A stretch of DNA of 64,000 bases from an uncultured Roseobacter sp. (GCF_947499265.1 NZ_CANMNK010000003.1:62001-126000); one strand, 5' to 3'. Positions 18,151-29,449 are shown, numbered from the stretch's first letter. Notes: a model not told the origin generated them from the letters alone. Numbers and translations are program-made.

Positions 18151-19365
18151 ATGCCCACAGAACGTATTACATTTTCCGGACATGATGGGTCGCAGCTTGC
18201 TGCCCGGTTGGATCTGCCGGAGGGCCCACATCTGGCCACGGCAGTTTTTGCGCATTGCTTCACCTGCGGCAAGGACATCCCTGCCGCACGCCGCATTGCC
18301 GCGCGTCTCTCCGCCATTGGCATCGCGGTATTGCGGTTTGATTTCACCGGCTTGGGGCATTCGGGGGGCGAGTTTTCAAACACCTCCTTCACCTCCAATG
18401 TCGACGATCTGATCGCGGCCAACGCATACCTGGAAAGCCGCGCGATGACGTCCTCGCTGATCATCGGGCATTCTCTGGGGGGCGCGGCCGTGCTCAAGGC
18501 GGCTGCGGCCTTGGATAACATCAAGGCTGTCGCGACACTTGGCGCGCCCTTCGACCCGGAACATGTGACCCACAACTTCGCAGATGCGCTGCCGGAGATT
18601 ATTTCCAATGGCGTCGCAGAGGTGTCGCTGGGCGGGCGCCCTTTCCGTATTGGCAAGGGCTTTATCGAGGATGTTGCGAAGGGCCAGCTCACGCCATCAA
18701 TCGGCTCGCTCAATGCCGCGCTGCTGGTCCTGCATGCGCCACGTGACGAAATCGTATCCATCGATAACGCGAGCCAGATCTTCCTCGCCGCCAAGCACCC
18801 CAAGAGCTTTGTCACTCTGGATAGCGCCGATCATCTGATCACCCGCGCCGAGGATGCGGAATATGCCGCCGATGTGATTGCCACCTGGGCGCGACGCTAT
18901 ATCGCCCTGGCCCCACCTGCCCCGCCGCCCGGTGCGCCGGAGGGGGTCCTGCGGGTCTCGGAAGCGGATAAGAACGGTTATCTCACCGATATCACCTCCT
19001 CGGACGGGCATCACCTGCTGGCGGATGAACCGCTGGCCTATGGCGGCACCAACAAGGGGCTCAGCCCCTATGGGTTTCTCTCGGCCGGATTGGGCGCCTG
19101 TACCTCCATGACCATCCGCATGTACGCGCGGCGCAAGGGCTGGCCATTGGATCATGTCTCGGTCGATGTGAACCACAACAAGGTGCATGCGCAGGACGCG
19201 GAAACCGCCGTGGGCGAAAAGATCGACACCTGGCGGCGGCGCATATCGCTCGCCGGCAAGCTCAGCCAGGAACAACGCGCCAGGCTGCTGGAGATTGCCG
19301 ACAAATGCCCGGTGCACCGTACGCTGGAGCGCAGCTCTACCGTCATCACTGAACTGGCAGAATAA
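18151..19365 (+). CDS. Alpha/beta hydrolase fused to OsmC-like domain
   Basis: The 404-residue protein joins an N-terminal serine hydrolase (about 1-250) with nucleophile elbow IIGHSLGGAAVL to a C-terminal OsmC domain (about 260-404). The OsmC part has the two peroxidatic-type cysteines in GLGACTSMTIRMYA and DKCPVHRTLE. OsmC-type proteins reduce organic hydroperoxides; the hydrolase may release peroxidised acyl groups. The arrangement is a known natural fusion. I chose ATG 18151 because GAAGGAG precedes it, and the longer frame overlaps the preceding terminator. Confidence 0.9.
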   Translation: MPTERITFSGHDGSQLAARLDLPEGPHLATAVFAHCFTCGKDIPAARRIAARLSAIGIAVLRFDFTGLGHSGGEFSNTSFTSNVDDLIAANAYLESRAMTSSLIIGHSLGGAAVLKAAAALDNIKAVATLGAPFDPEHVTHNFADALPEIISNGVAEVSLGGRPFRIGKGFIEDVAKGQLTPSIGSLNAALLVLHAPRDEIVSIDNASQIFLAAKHPKSFVTLDSADHLITRAEDAEYAADVIATWARRYIALAPPAPPPGAPEGVLRVSEADKNGYLTDITSSDGHHLLADEPLAYGGTNKGLSPYGFLSAGLGACTSMTIRMYARRKGWPLDHVSVDVNHNKVHAQDAETAVGEKIDTWRRRISLAGKLSQEQRARLLEIADKCPVHRTLERSSTVITELAE

Positions 19366-19401
19366 CGGGCTCACGCCGCAACAGGCCCCTTAAAACAGAA
19401 T

Positions 19402-19434
19402 GAGGCGCAGCTTTTGGCTGCGCCTCTCCTTTTA
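19402..19434. terminator. Terminator between the OsmC fusion and bioY
   Basis: GAGGCGCAGC pairs with GCTGCGCCTC around TTTTG, followed by CTCCTTTT. It serves the plus-strand gene and may act on bioY as well. Confidence 0.75.
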
Positions 19435-19451
19435 CCTGACCTGCGCTCAGA

Positions 19452-20057
19452 TCAGCTGCGGGCGTCACCCACCAGTTTCCAGACCAGCGGCAACAGCACG
19501 GCGGCCAGCGCCAGTTTCAGCGCATCCCCCAGCAGGAAGGGCGTGAGGCCCCAGGCCAGAATGGGTTTGTCCCAGCCATAAAGCTGACCCAGCCACAGCA
19601 AACCCGGCACATAAAGCAGCACGTTGCCGATCAGCATTGCCAGCGCCATCCAGACCATGGAGCGGTCCCAGCCGCGCTGCGCCAGCGCGCCCAGCACCAC
19701 CGTCGCCATCACGTATCCGACGAGATACCCGCCAGTGCCACCCATCATGTATTCAATGCCATTCAGATCCGCGGTCGAGCTTTGAAAGATGTCAAATCCC
19801 AGCGCCCCGATGATCATATAGCCCAGAATGGTCGTCAGACCGAGCCGCGCGCCATAGGCCGCACCGATGGTCAGCACCGCAAAGGTCCCCATATTCATCA
19901 GGACGGGCGAACCCGGCACCGGCACTTTGATGTTCGCGGCCACGGCCAGCAGCGTGATGCCCAAAACAACCAGAACGGCCTGTTTGATGCGCCGCGCGGT
20001 GCCGGTTGTGGGCCCGAAGGTCTCTGCCAGAACGGAATGAGAGGCGGACAGTTGCAT
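19452..20057 (-). CDS. bioY: Biotin transporter substrate-binding subunit BioY
   Basis: The 201-residue membrane protein is the S-component of an ECF-type biotin transporter. It has six hydrophobic segments and the family block GAAYGARLG followed by the MMGGTGGYLVGYV region. No bioM or bioN gene adjoins it, so it either works alone, as reported for some BioY proteins, or uses an ECF module encoded elsewhere. An inverted repeat lies about 60-80 bp upstream. Confidence 0.93.
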   Translation of the reverse strand: MQLSASHSVLAETFGPTTGTARRIKQAVLVVLGITLLAVAANIKVPVPGSPVLMNMGTFAVLTIGAAYGARLGLTTILGYMIIGALGFDIFQSSTADLNGIEYMMGGTGGYLVGYVMATVVLGALAQRGWDRSMVWMALAMLIGNVLLYVPGLLWLGQLYGWDKPILAWGLTPFLLGDALKLALAAVLLPLVWKLVGDARS

Positions 20058-20114
20058 GGATTTGTGTCTCCTGTTGAGAAATCTTGCCCCCCTGAATGCC
20101 GCAGCCGCAGCATC

Positions 20115-20134
20115 AGCGCAAGACCTCTTGCGCT
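20115..20134. repeat. Perfect inverted repeat between DUF6314 gene and bioY
   Basis: AGCGCAAGA and TCTTGCGCT are separated by 2 bp and overlap the DUF6314 stop codon. There is no T run, so it could be a bioY operator or an RNA structure as easily as a terminator. Confidence 0.35.
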
Positions 20135-20546
20135 AACGGCGGCTGTATTGGCTGTGCAGGGTGTAGGATTTCCGCGGCCCGGCCACCCGCCACACGGCGG
20201 TGAAGGCAGGCCAGTGGGCAAAATCATAGGTCACCTTGTAGGTATCTGGATCACACCAATGCTCTGCCCCACCGCCGAACTCCGGCACCCGGTGAAAAAA
20301 CCGCCCGTCCTCGAAATAGACCTCCAGATCGGGCCGCCACTGATACCGCCGTTCCGCCTGCAGCGAAGGGCCCTGCGCCAACTGCAGCTTGCCCGTTTCC
20401 GTGTAACGCAGGCCCTGACCATCAGGCACCCAGACGGCCTGGCCTTCAAAATGCGCTCGGGTCCCATCGGCGTGGGTAATCTGCCGGGTCAGGTCCCAAG
20501 TGCCTTCGAAATCCGCCAGGACACGGGCGCGCACCTCAGTCGGCAT
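20133..20546 (-). CDS. DUF6314 family protein
   Basis: The 137-residue protein fits the DUF6314 family of small beta-barrel-like proteins. Visible features are FEGTWDLTRQITHADGTRAHFEG near the start, YFEDGRFFHRVPEFGGGAEHWCDPDTYKVTYDF in the middle, and a terminal beta pattern. It has no signal peptide and no known activity. The start at 20546 overlaps the end of the upstream small secreted protein gene by 11 bp, so the two are translationally coupled. Confidence 0.72.
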   Translation of the reverse strand: MPTEVRARVLADFEGTWDLTRQITHADGTRAHFEGQAVWVPDGQGLRYTETGKLQLAQGPSLQAERRYQWRPDLEVYFEDGRFFHRVPEFGGGAEHWCDPDTYKVTYDFAHWPAFTAVWRVAGPRKSYTLHSQYSRR

Positions 20547-20868
20547 AGACCGCATCTGTGATGTCATCACCCTGCCCGATGAAACGCAACCGGTCACCCG
20601 ACCGCGCCATGCCATAGCAGGCCCAGAGGTCCGAGGGCGGCCATTGGCTGCAATACTGATCGCCTTCCACCCGCCAATACCCCCAGCTGTCGGCCCCTGC
20701 ATTATAGAGCGTCCGACCTGACACACGAAAATCCTGCCAGGCGTTGGCATACTGCAACTTGCGGTCTGTAAGCGCTGCGCGGATCTCCTCCCCGCTCATC
20801 GGCACCCAATCCTCTGCCGCGGCGCAGACCGGGCAAAACACCAATGCGGTCGCCATCAATACTCTCAT
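20536..20868 (-). CDS. Small secreted protein of unknown function
   Basis: The 110-residue product has a signal peptide (MRVLMATALVFCPVCAAAEDW) and a mature domain with sequence GEEIRAALTDRKLQYANAWQ, YNAGADSWGYWRVEGDQYCSQWPPSD and YGMARSGDRLRFIG. This resembles small periplasmic beta proteins annotated only as hypothetical in the roseobacters. Its two inner cysteines may form a disulphide. The gene heads the pair with the DUF6314 gene and is divergent from purB. Confidence 0.7.
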   Translation of the reverse strand: MRVLMATALVFCPVCAAAEDWVPMSGEEIRAALTDRKLQYANAWQDFRVSGRTLYNAGADSWGYWRVEGDQYCSQWPPSDLWACYGMARSGDRLRFIGQGDDITDAVYAD

Positions 20869-20951
20869 TTCACCGGCTCCTGCCTTGTGGTCCCTGCCCC
20901 CGCAGTTTAAGAGCGCGGCATGCCCAAGACAAACGCGAAAAAGGTGCGCTG

Positions 20952-22256
20952 ATGATCCCCCGCTATTCCCGTCCCGACATGGTTGCCATCTGGTCCCCCG
21001 CCACGAAATTCCGCATCTGGTACGAGATCGAGGCCCATGCTTGTGACGCCATGGCCGATCTGGGCGTGATACCCCGCGAGAATGCCGAGGCCGTCTGGAA
21101 GGCTAAGGATGTGGAATTCGATGTCGCCCGCATTGACGAGATCGAGGCCGTGACCAAACATGACGTCATCGCCTTTCTCACCCATCTGGCAGAACATGTG
21201 GGCAGCGACGAGGCGCGCTTTGTGCATCAGGGCATGACCTCCTCAGATGTGCTCGACACCTGTTTTAACGTGCAACTGGTGCGCGCCTCCGACATTCTGA
21301 TCGCGGATGTGAAGGCGTTGCTCGCCGCCCTGAAACGTCGCGCGCTGGAGCATAAGGACACGGTGCGGATCGGGCGCAGTCACGGCATCCATGCCGAACC
21401 CACCACCATGGGTCTGACGTTTGCGCGCTTTTACGCGGAGATGGACCGCAACCTGAACCGTCTGGAAAAAGCCCGTTACGAGATTGCGACGGGGGCCATT
21501 TCCGGCGCTGTCGGCACTTTCGCCAATATCGATCCGGCGGTCGAAGAGCACGTCTGCGCCAAGCTGGGACTGGCACCCGAACCGATCAGCACGCAAGTGA
21601 TCCCACGCGACCGCCACGCGGCCTTCTTTGCAGCGCTCGGCGTCGTTGGCAGTTCCATCGAAAACATCGCGACCGAAATCCGCCACATGCAGCGCACCGA
21701 GGTTCTGGAGGCCGAGGAGTTCTTTTCCGCCGGGCAGAAAGGCTCCTCTGCGATGCCACACAAGCGCAACCCGGTGCTGACCGAAAACCTCACCGGTCTT
21801 GCGCGCCTGGTGCGCATGGCCGTCGTCCCCGCGATGGAAAACGTAGCACTTTGGCACGAGCGCGACATCTCGCACAGCTCGGTGGAGCGCAACATCGGCC
21901 CCGACACCACGATCACGCTGGATTTCGCGCTGGCACGCCTGACCTCCGTGGTCGACAAGCTGGTGATCTACCCCGACAACATGCTGGCCAATATGAACAA
22001 GTTCCGCGGGCTGGTGATGAGCCAGCGGGTGCTGCTGGCGCTGACCCAGGCCGGTGTCAGCCGCGAAGATGCCTATAAGCTGGTGCAACGCAACGCGATG
22101 AAGGTCTGGGAAGACGGCAAGGATTTCAAAACCGAACTTCTGGGGGATCAGGACGTGCTCGCCGCCCTCAGCGCCGAGGAGATCGACGAAAAATTCGACA
22201 TCGGCTATCACACCAAACATGTCGATACGATCTTCAAACGGGTGTTCAAGGACTAG
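20952..22256 (+). CDS. purB: Adenylosuccinate lyase
   Basis: The 434-residue enzyme acts twice in purine synthesis, splitting SAICAR and adenylosuccinate with release of fumarate. The superfamily signature GSSAMPHKRNP lies near residue 270, with the conserved TSSDVLDTC and the GRSHGIHAEPTTMG region holding the catalytic His. The start at 20952 gives the usual N-terminus MIPRYSRPDMVAIW; the open frame 108 bp upstream is discarded. Confidence 0.97.
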   Translation: MIPRYSRPDMVAIWSPATKFRIWYEIEAHACDAMADLGVIPRENAEAVWKAKDVEFDVARIDEIEAVTKHDVIAFLTHLAEHVGSDEARFVHQGMTSSDVLDTCFNVQLVRASDILIADVKALLAALKRRALEHKDTVRIGRSHGIHAEPTTMGLTFARFYAEMDRNLNRLEKARYEIATGAISGAVGTFANIDPAVEEHVCAKLGLAPEPISTQVIPRDRHAAFFAALGVVGSSIENIATEIRHMQRTEVLEAEEFFSAGQKGSSAMPHKRNPVLTENLTGLARLVRMAVVPAMENVALWHERDISHSSVERNIGPDTTITLDFALARLTSVVDKLVIYPDNMLANMNKFRGLVMSQRVLLALTQAGVSREDAYKLVQRNAMKVWEDGKDFKTELLGDQDVLAALSAEEIDEKFDIGYHTKHVDTIFKRVFKD

Positions 22257-22350
22257 GCGACGCAGGCATCAGACACGGCGCATTATGTCATTTTTGTTGA
22301 CCGGAGGCTGCGCGCTGCTACCTTGAAGGCATCAACCAAGGAGACCCGCA

Positions 22351-22512
22351 ATGACGATCAAGACTTTGGCCGCCGCGGTGGCCCTCACAATTCTCCCCGC
22401 AGTGAGCTTTGCTGCCGGGTGTAGTTACGACAAGCAAACAACGATGTCCTGTGCGCCGGGCACCGCATATGACGCCCAGACCGGGACCTGTGTCACCAGC
22501 GTAAACAGCTGA
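22351..22512 (+). CDS. Very small secreted protein with Cys-rich motif (53 residues)
   Basis: A strong AAGGAGA ribosome site precedes ATG 22351. The product has a signal peptide (MTIKTLAAAVALTILPAVSFA) and a mature part of about 32 residues containing three cysteines in the pattern CSYDKQTTMSCAPGTAYDAQ then TCV. The G-x2-YD-x2-T-x-TCV part matches the next gene downstream and faintly resembles a chitin-binding type-14 module. The gene lies 94 bp after purB. Function unknown. Confidence 0.7.
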   Translation: MTIKTLAAAVALTILPAVSFAAGCSYDKQTTMSCAPGTAYDAQTGTCVTSVNS

Positions 22513-22522
22513 GCCTGACCGA

Positions 22523-22558
22523 GTTTTATTCAATCACGCGCCTGTGATTGAATAAAAC
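22523..22558. repeat. Long A/T-rich perfect inverted repeat
   Basis: GTTTTATTCAATCAC and GTGATTGAATAAAAC pair over 15 bp with a 6-bp loop GCGCCT. It sits between the small Cys-motif gene and the TPR gene. Unlike the GC-rich terminators here, it is A/T-rich and has no independent T tail beyond the stem, so termination, operator or mRNA-stability roles are all open. Confidence 0.55.
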
Positions 22559-22612
22559 CGCGGGCTGAACCGTTACCCCCATACAATGTGTATTTGATTG
22601 AGGAGTTTCGCA

Positions 22613-23134
22613 ATGATGCGGATTTTACTGGGGGCAGCCCTGCTTTTTCCAACCACAGTGCTGGCCGCAGGCGGCAATGACGAGCCGCCCAGCAAACCTG
22701 CCGTGTCCTGCAAAGGGGCGCAGGTCTATGACAAGAAGACCAAGACATGTGTCAATCCGCAGGAAAGTAGCCTGGAACGCGAGCAGCTTTATCAGACCGT
22801 GCGCCACATGGCCTATGCCGGGCGCTATCACGACGCGCAGACTGTCTTGGACGCAATGGACAAGGATGATCCGGGCCGCTTGACCTACATGGGGTTCACC
22901 CACCGGAAACTGGGCAATGTCGAGCTTGGCAACATGTTTTACGAACAGGCCATCGCGCAGGACCCCGGGAACATTCTTGCGCGCTCCTACATGGGTCAAG
23001 GGTTGGTCGAGGCCGGCGATATGGCCGGGGCCTTGGTGCAGTTGCGCGCCATTCAGGAACATGGCGGTGCCGGTTCGTGGTCAGAGGCGTCGCTGCGCAA
23101 AGCCATCGAGACAGGCACAACTTACAGCTACTGA
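22613..23134 (+). CDS. Secreted TPR-repeat protein with N-terminal Cys motif
   Basis: The 173-residue protein has a signal peptide (MMRILLGAALLFPTTVLAAG), a short motif VSCKGAQVYDKKTKTCV at about 33-49, and then TPR-like helices (about 60-150: GRYHDAQTVLDAMDKDDPGRL, NVELGNMFYEQAIAQDPGN, ARSYMGQGLVEAGDMAGAL). It probably scaffolds periplasmic partners; none is known. I chose ATG 22613 because GAGGAG lies 8 bp before it; the frame is open from a TTG at 22598. It shares the Cys motif with the preceding small gene. Confidence 0.82.
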   Translation: MMRILLGAALLFPTTVLAAGGNDEPPSKPAVSCKGAQVYDKKTKTCVNPQESSLEREQLYQTVRHMAYAGRYHDAQTVLDAMDKDDPGRLTYMGFTHRKLGNVELGNMFYEQAIAQDPGNILARSYMGQGLVEAGDMAGALVQLRAIQEHGGAGSWSEASLRKAIETGTTYSY

Positions 23135-23197
23135 TTTCAGCCAATGTTTACCTTTATCTGCCAAGGATAGGAGCAACTTCTACCAAGGCGGATAAAG

Positions 23198-24265
23198 ATG
23201 ACAGATATGGTTCCAATGGCGCCGTTCCCGGCCCTGCCGGGCGCGGGAGGAAGTACCCCTGCAACCCTCACCCGTCGCGCAAAAGCGGCGATTGTTGTGC
23301 GGCTTTTGCTGAATGAAGGGGCTGACATTCCTTTGGAAGACCTGCCGGAAGATCTGCAGGCACAGCTGACCAAGCAAATGGGCTCCATGCGTCTGGTGGA
23401 CCGGAACACACTCTCCAGCGTCGTTTCCGAATTCGCCGACGAGTTGGACAGCATCGGCCTGTCCTTTCCCGGTGGCATCGCGGGCGCACTTGATTCGCTG
23501 GATGGCCGGATCTCCAAACAAACCGCCGCAAGGCTGCGCAAGGAGGCTGGAGTGCGCCAATATGGTGACCCCTGGGCGCGCCTGAAGGATATGGGCGTCG
23601 AAAAACTATTGCCCATTCTGGAGAATGAAAGCATCGAGGTGGCTGCGGTTCTACTATCGAAAATTGACGTTGCGCGCGCCGCGGAGCTCTTGGGGAAACT
23701 GCCCGGCCCACAGGCGCGGCGTATCACCTATGCCGTTTCACAAACCAGCGCGGTCACGCCGGATGCGGTTGATCGCATCGGTCTGTCCCTCGCAGCGCAG
23801 CTGGATGCGGAGCCACTGCAGGCTTTCGACGACGGCCCTGTCGAACGTGTCGGCGCTATTCTGAACTCGACAACCTCTATCACCCGCGACGACGTGCTCG
23901 AAGGTCTGGATGAAACGGATGCGGGCTTTGCCGATCTTGTGCGCAAGGCAATCTTTACCTTCGCCAATATCCCGAAACGGATCGCGCCCCGCGACATTCC
24001 ACGTGTCGTGCGCGAGCTGGAACAGGAAGTGCTGTTGATTGCATTGGCAGGGGCCGAGGCCGCAGGCGTGAAACCTTCGGCGGATTTTATTCTGGAAAAC
24101 ATGTCGGGCCGCATGGCCGATCAGCTCCGCGAAGAAGTCGAAGAACTGGAGAAAGTAAAACCCGCAGAGGTCGAAGAGGCCATGTCCACGATCATCACCA
24201 CGATCCGCGAGATGGAAGCCTCCGGCGATCTGCTGTTGGTGGTCGATGACAACGATGACGATTGA
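23198..24265 (+). CDS. Orphan FliG-like flagellar motor switch protein
   Basis: The 355-residue cytoplasmic protein has the three-domain FliG layout. The C-terminal domain is clear: FTFANIPKRIAPRDIPRVV, then LLIALAGAEAAG, FILENMSGRMADQLREEVEEL and the final VEEAMSTIITTIREMEASGDLLL. The middle domain carries LENESIEVAAVLLSKID where the FliM-binding motif EHPQ is expected, so it reads ENES (142-145). No other flagellar gene is in the window, in contrast to the usual fliF-fliG-fliH clusters. It may be a divergent second FliG or a protein repurposed from it. Confidence 0.85.
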   Translation: MTDMVPMAPFPALPGAGGSTPATLTRRAKAAIVVRLLLNEGADIPLEDLPEDLQAQLTKQMGSMRLVDRNTLSSVVSEFADELDSIGLSFPGGIAGALDSLDGRISKQTAARLRKEAGVRQYGDPWARLKDMGVEKLLPILENESIEVAAVLLSKIDVARAAELLGKLPGPQARRITYAVSQTSAVTPDAVDRIGLSLAAQLDAEPLQAFDDGPVERVGAILNSTTSITRDDVLEGLDETDAGFADLVRKAIFTFANIPKRIAPRDIPRVVRELEQEVLLIALAGAEAAGVKPSADFILENMSGRMADQLREEVEELEKVKPAEVEEAMSTIITTIREMEASGDLLLVVDDNDDD

Positions 24266-24381
24266 TCAGGCCGCGTAAGCGCATACCCTTGGCGGGTCGC
24301 TTGCCCCGCGCGATAAGAATAATGCGTGTGCAGGAGACGGATGACCCGACCAGGACCCGAATGTGACGCCCAAAGGTCGGA

Positions 24382-25077
24382 TCACTTCAGCTGGGCGGCG
24401 GCCAGAATAGGGCCCATCTGCTCTGCCTGGATCAAGACAACAATCGGATCCTTCCCGGGCGCCATGGCCGACATCGACAGCGGCGCGCGGCCATCCCATT
24501 CCGCGAGCACTTTCCAGTCCTGCGTCACATTGGCGTAGGAAATTGTCCGCCCGGCATTCTCGCCTCGTGTGATCCGTGCCTCACGGTTTGGTTTGTACCG
24601 CAGCAATTGCACAAGCATTGGTCCCGTCGCGCGCCGCAGCGTTTCCGCCGTGATCTGCACCTCGTCGCCGCTGCGCTCCAAGGAGACTTTCACGGTCGCG
24701 GGATATTCCTTGTGCACAGCGATGGCCTTGGAGATTTCCATGGGCTTCGCGCCGACAATATCCGTCAGCCCGTTCACGATCATCTCGGGCGTATAGATCG
24801 ACCGGCGCCCCGCTTTGGTCGCATAGGCCCGTTGGCGATCCGCATTTCTGGGGTCCGCGAATTCGTCTTTCCAGCCGATGTAATCCCAATAGTCCACATG
24901 CAGCGCCAGCGCGATCACATCATCCCGATCGGCAAGCGCATGCAGCAACTCATCCGCGGGCGGGCAAGAAGAACACCCCTGCGAGGTGAACAATTCCACC
25001 ACGACGGGCGAGTTTTGCGCAAAAACCGGAGTTGCCATCAACCAGAGCGCGGCAAAGAGATGCGACAGTCGTTTCAT
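24382..25077 (-). CDS. DUF1223 thioredoxin-fold secreted protein
   Basis: The 231-residue protein has a signal peptide (MKRLSHLFAALWLMATPVFA) and a thioredoxin-like DUF1223 domain starting VVVELFTSQGCSSCPPADELL, with a CSSC active-site pair. It also has the family blocks ALHVDYWDYIGWKDEFAD and YTPEMIVNGLTDIVG. A periplasmic thiol-redox role is likely but unproven. I chose ATG 25077, with GAGGA just upstream, over longer in-frame starts. It is divergent from acnA. Confidence 0.85.
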   Translation of the reverse strand: MKRLSHLFAALWLMATPVFAQNSPVVVELFTSQGCSSCPPADELLHALADRDDVIALALHVDYWDYIGWKDEFADPRNADRQRAYATKAGRRSIYTPEMIVNGLTDIVGAKPMEISKAIAVHKEYPATVKVSLERSGDEVQITAETLRRATGPMLVQLLRYKPNREARITRGENAGRTISYANVTQDWKVLAEWDGRAPLSMSAMAPGKDPIVVLIQAEQMGPILAAAQLK

Positions 25078-25305
25078 GTGATTCCTCATCTGGCCACCTG
25101 AGCCGTTCGAGCACATTAGAATCTCCAACCTGTAATGACCAATCAAGGTTTCTTGAGAGATAGAGAGCGCATTTGACGAAAAACGGTACACAATGGTATA
25201 CATTTCTGTGAATCGGCACCGAATTGAGTTGATCTGCCCCGCTCCTTAGGGCATTCAACGGCCAATCCATAAAGATGATCCAGCTCAAGCCAGAGGAACC
25301 CTCTT

Positions 25306-27993
<2,688 letters not shown>

Positions 27994-27998
27994 CACAG

Positions 27999-28700
27999 AT
28001 GCGCGTGGCACTGATCACCGGTGCCGCGCGGGGTCTTGGACGCGCGATGGCCCATGATCTGGCGGCGGATCACGACGTCGCGATCACATATAACACCACC
28101 GAACCCGGGCCGCTTCTGATGGAGCGGCCCGACATCTTTGCGATCCAGGCGGATCTGTCCGATCCACAGAACGCCAAAGATGTGATCGACCAGACGGTGG
28201 CGCAGTTTGGCCGGTTGGACGTGCTGGTGAATAATGCCGGAGCGGTGGTGCCTAACGCCTACGATGCCGAGGCATTTGACGATACAAAGCTGATTTTCGA
28301 CGTGAATGTGGTGGCACCCATGGCCCTGCTGTCGGCAGCCTTACCACATTTGCAGCCCGGTGCGTCGGTGATCAATATCTCCTCGACCAATGCGGTTTTG
28401 CCTGCCAAAGGCGCCTCCGCCTATTCCGCCAGCAAGGCGGCGCTGAATACTTGGACCCGCGCGATGGCCAAGGAACTGGGTCCGCGGGGCATTCGCGTTA
28501 ATGCCGTTGCGCCGGGGGCGACCGAGCGCCCGAAAAGTCCACGACCGGACGACCTGATCAAAGTGTTTGTCGACATGACCGCGCTTGGACGGGTGGGCAC
28601 GCCTGAGGACATCGCCGCCGCCGTTCGGTTTCTGGCCTCAGACGCGGCGGGGTTCATCACGGGTGAGATCCTCAACGTGAACGGCGGCTACAGGCTGTGA
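27999..28700 (+). CDS. Short-chain dehydrogenase/reductase
   Basis: The 233-residue protein is a classical SDR: the TGAARGLG nucleotide-binding loop, NNAGA, the catalytic serine in INISSTNAV, the YSASK motif with the catalytic Tyr and Lys, and a C-terminal FITGEILNVNGGYRL. It lacks features that fix the substrate; it is like the FabG-type 3-oxoacyl reductases of unclear role. It starts 5 bp after acnA and lies before a repeat/terminator element at a convergent junction. Confidence 0.88.
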   Translation: MRVALITGAARGLGRAMAHDLAADHDVAITYNTTEPGPLLMERPDIFAIQADLSDPQNAKDVIDQTVAQFGRLDVLVNNAGAVVPNAYDAEAFDDTKLIFDVNVVAPMALLSAALPHLQPGASVINISSTNAVLPAKGASAYSASKAALNTWTRAMAKELGPRGIRVNAVAPGATERPKSPRPDDLIKVFVDMTALGRVGTPEDIAAAVRFLASDAAGFITGEILNVNGGYRL

Positions 28701-28706
28701 CGATCT

Positions 28707-28751
28707 GCAGGATTTTATGCCTGCGGCGCGGATATTTTTTAGCCAGAAGAA
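28707..28751. repeat. Roseobacter-type 3'-end repeat, copy 1 (terminator-like)
   Basis: A GCAGG/CCTGC hairpin is followed by GGATATTTTTT and, after one A, GCCAGAAGAA. The last two blocks recur at 38006-38026. Both copies lie between convergent genes, here the SDR gene and ccmG, whose stop codons they almost touch. Bidirectional termination is likely. Confidence 0.65.
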
Positions 28752-28752
28752 A

Positions 28753-29298
28753 TCAGGACCCTTCGCCCATGGCTTTTTCCAATGCGGGCAGGAACCGCTG
28801 CTCGTAGTCGCTGCCGACCAGGGGGCCGGCGAAGCGGAACAGCACCACGCCTTCCGCATCCAGAATGAAGGTTTCGGGCGGGGCGGTTACACCCCAGTCG
28901 ATGGCCGTACGCCCCTGCGGATCATAGGCCACGGCGGCAAAAGGATTGCCGTCGTCATGAAGGTATGAGGTCGCGGGGCCTTCGGTGTCCTTGAAATTGA
29001 CCCCGATGATGGGCATGCCCGCCGCCGCCATTTCCAGCAGGTTGGGGTGCTCCGCGCGACAGGGCGGGCACCAGCTGGCCCAGAAATTCACCAGGGTCAC
29101 TTCGCCTGTCGCCATGGCTTCGGCTGTGACGGGTGGGTAGTCCCCGAGGGCCACCGGGGTGATGGCCGGTGCGCTTTGCCCGATCATGGTGGAAGGCAAT
29201 CGGCTGGGGTCATCGCGGAACATGCCGATGCCCGCGAGTGCCACGAACCCGGCGAAGATCAGCGGCGGTGCGATCATCAGCGGGGAGACTTTAGCCAT
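28753..29298 (-). CDS. ccmG: Thiol:disulfide interchange protein CcmG (DsbE)
   Basis: The 181-residue membrane-anchored thioredoxin has an N-terminal hydrophobic anchor (about 7-25) and a periplasmic domain with active site NFWASWCPPCRAEHPNLL and the conserved GVTAPPETFILD. It reduces apocytochrome c cysteines before haem attachment. It is the last gene of ccmA-B-C-D-G, and its start overlaps ccmD by 8 bp. The later maturation genes ccmF, ccmH and ccmI are not in the window. Confidence 0.95.
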   Translation of the reverse strand: MAKVSPLMIAPPLIFAGFVALAGIGMFRDDPSRLPSTMIGQSAPAITPVALGDYPPVTAEAMATGEVTLVNFWASWCPPCRAEHPNLLEMAAAGMPIIGVNFKDTEGPATSYLHDDGNPFAAVAYDPQGRTAIDWGVTAPPETFILDAEGVVLFRFAGPLVGSDYEQRFLPALEKAMGEGS

Positions 29299-29449
29299 TT
29301 TTCTTGCTCCTTGTCTCAACGGCCTCAAGGGCCGCACGGGCCGCGCGGCCTTTGCGCAGGGTGATGATCACCAGCAGCATAATCAGCAGGATCGACACCC
29401 CATAGGCCGAGAGAACGGCATCGGCGTATTTTCCCAGATCAGGCATCAT
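29291..29449 (-). CDS. ccmD: Haem exporter protein CcmD
   Basis: This 52-residue single-helix protein is easily missed. It reads MMPDLGKYADAVLSAYG, then a hydrophobic segment VSILLIMLLVIITL and a basic, charged tail. CcmD stabilises haem-loaded CcmE with CcmABC in the inner membrane. Its ATG overlaps the ccmC stop (ATGA), and its end overlaps ccmG by 8 bp, which fixes both start and operon order. Confidence 0.92.
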   Translation of the reverse strand: MMPDLGKYADAVLSAYGVSILLIMLLVIITLRKGRAARAALEAVETRSKKNG

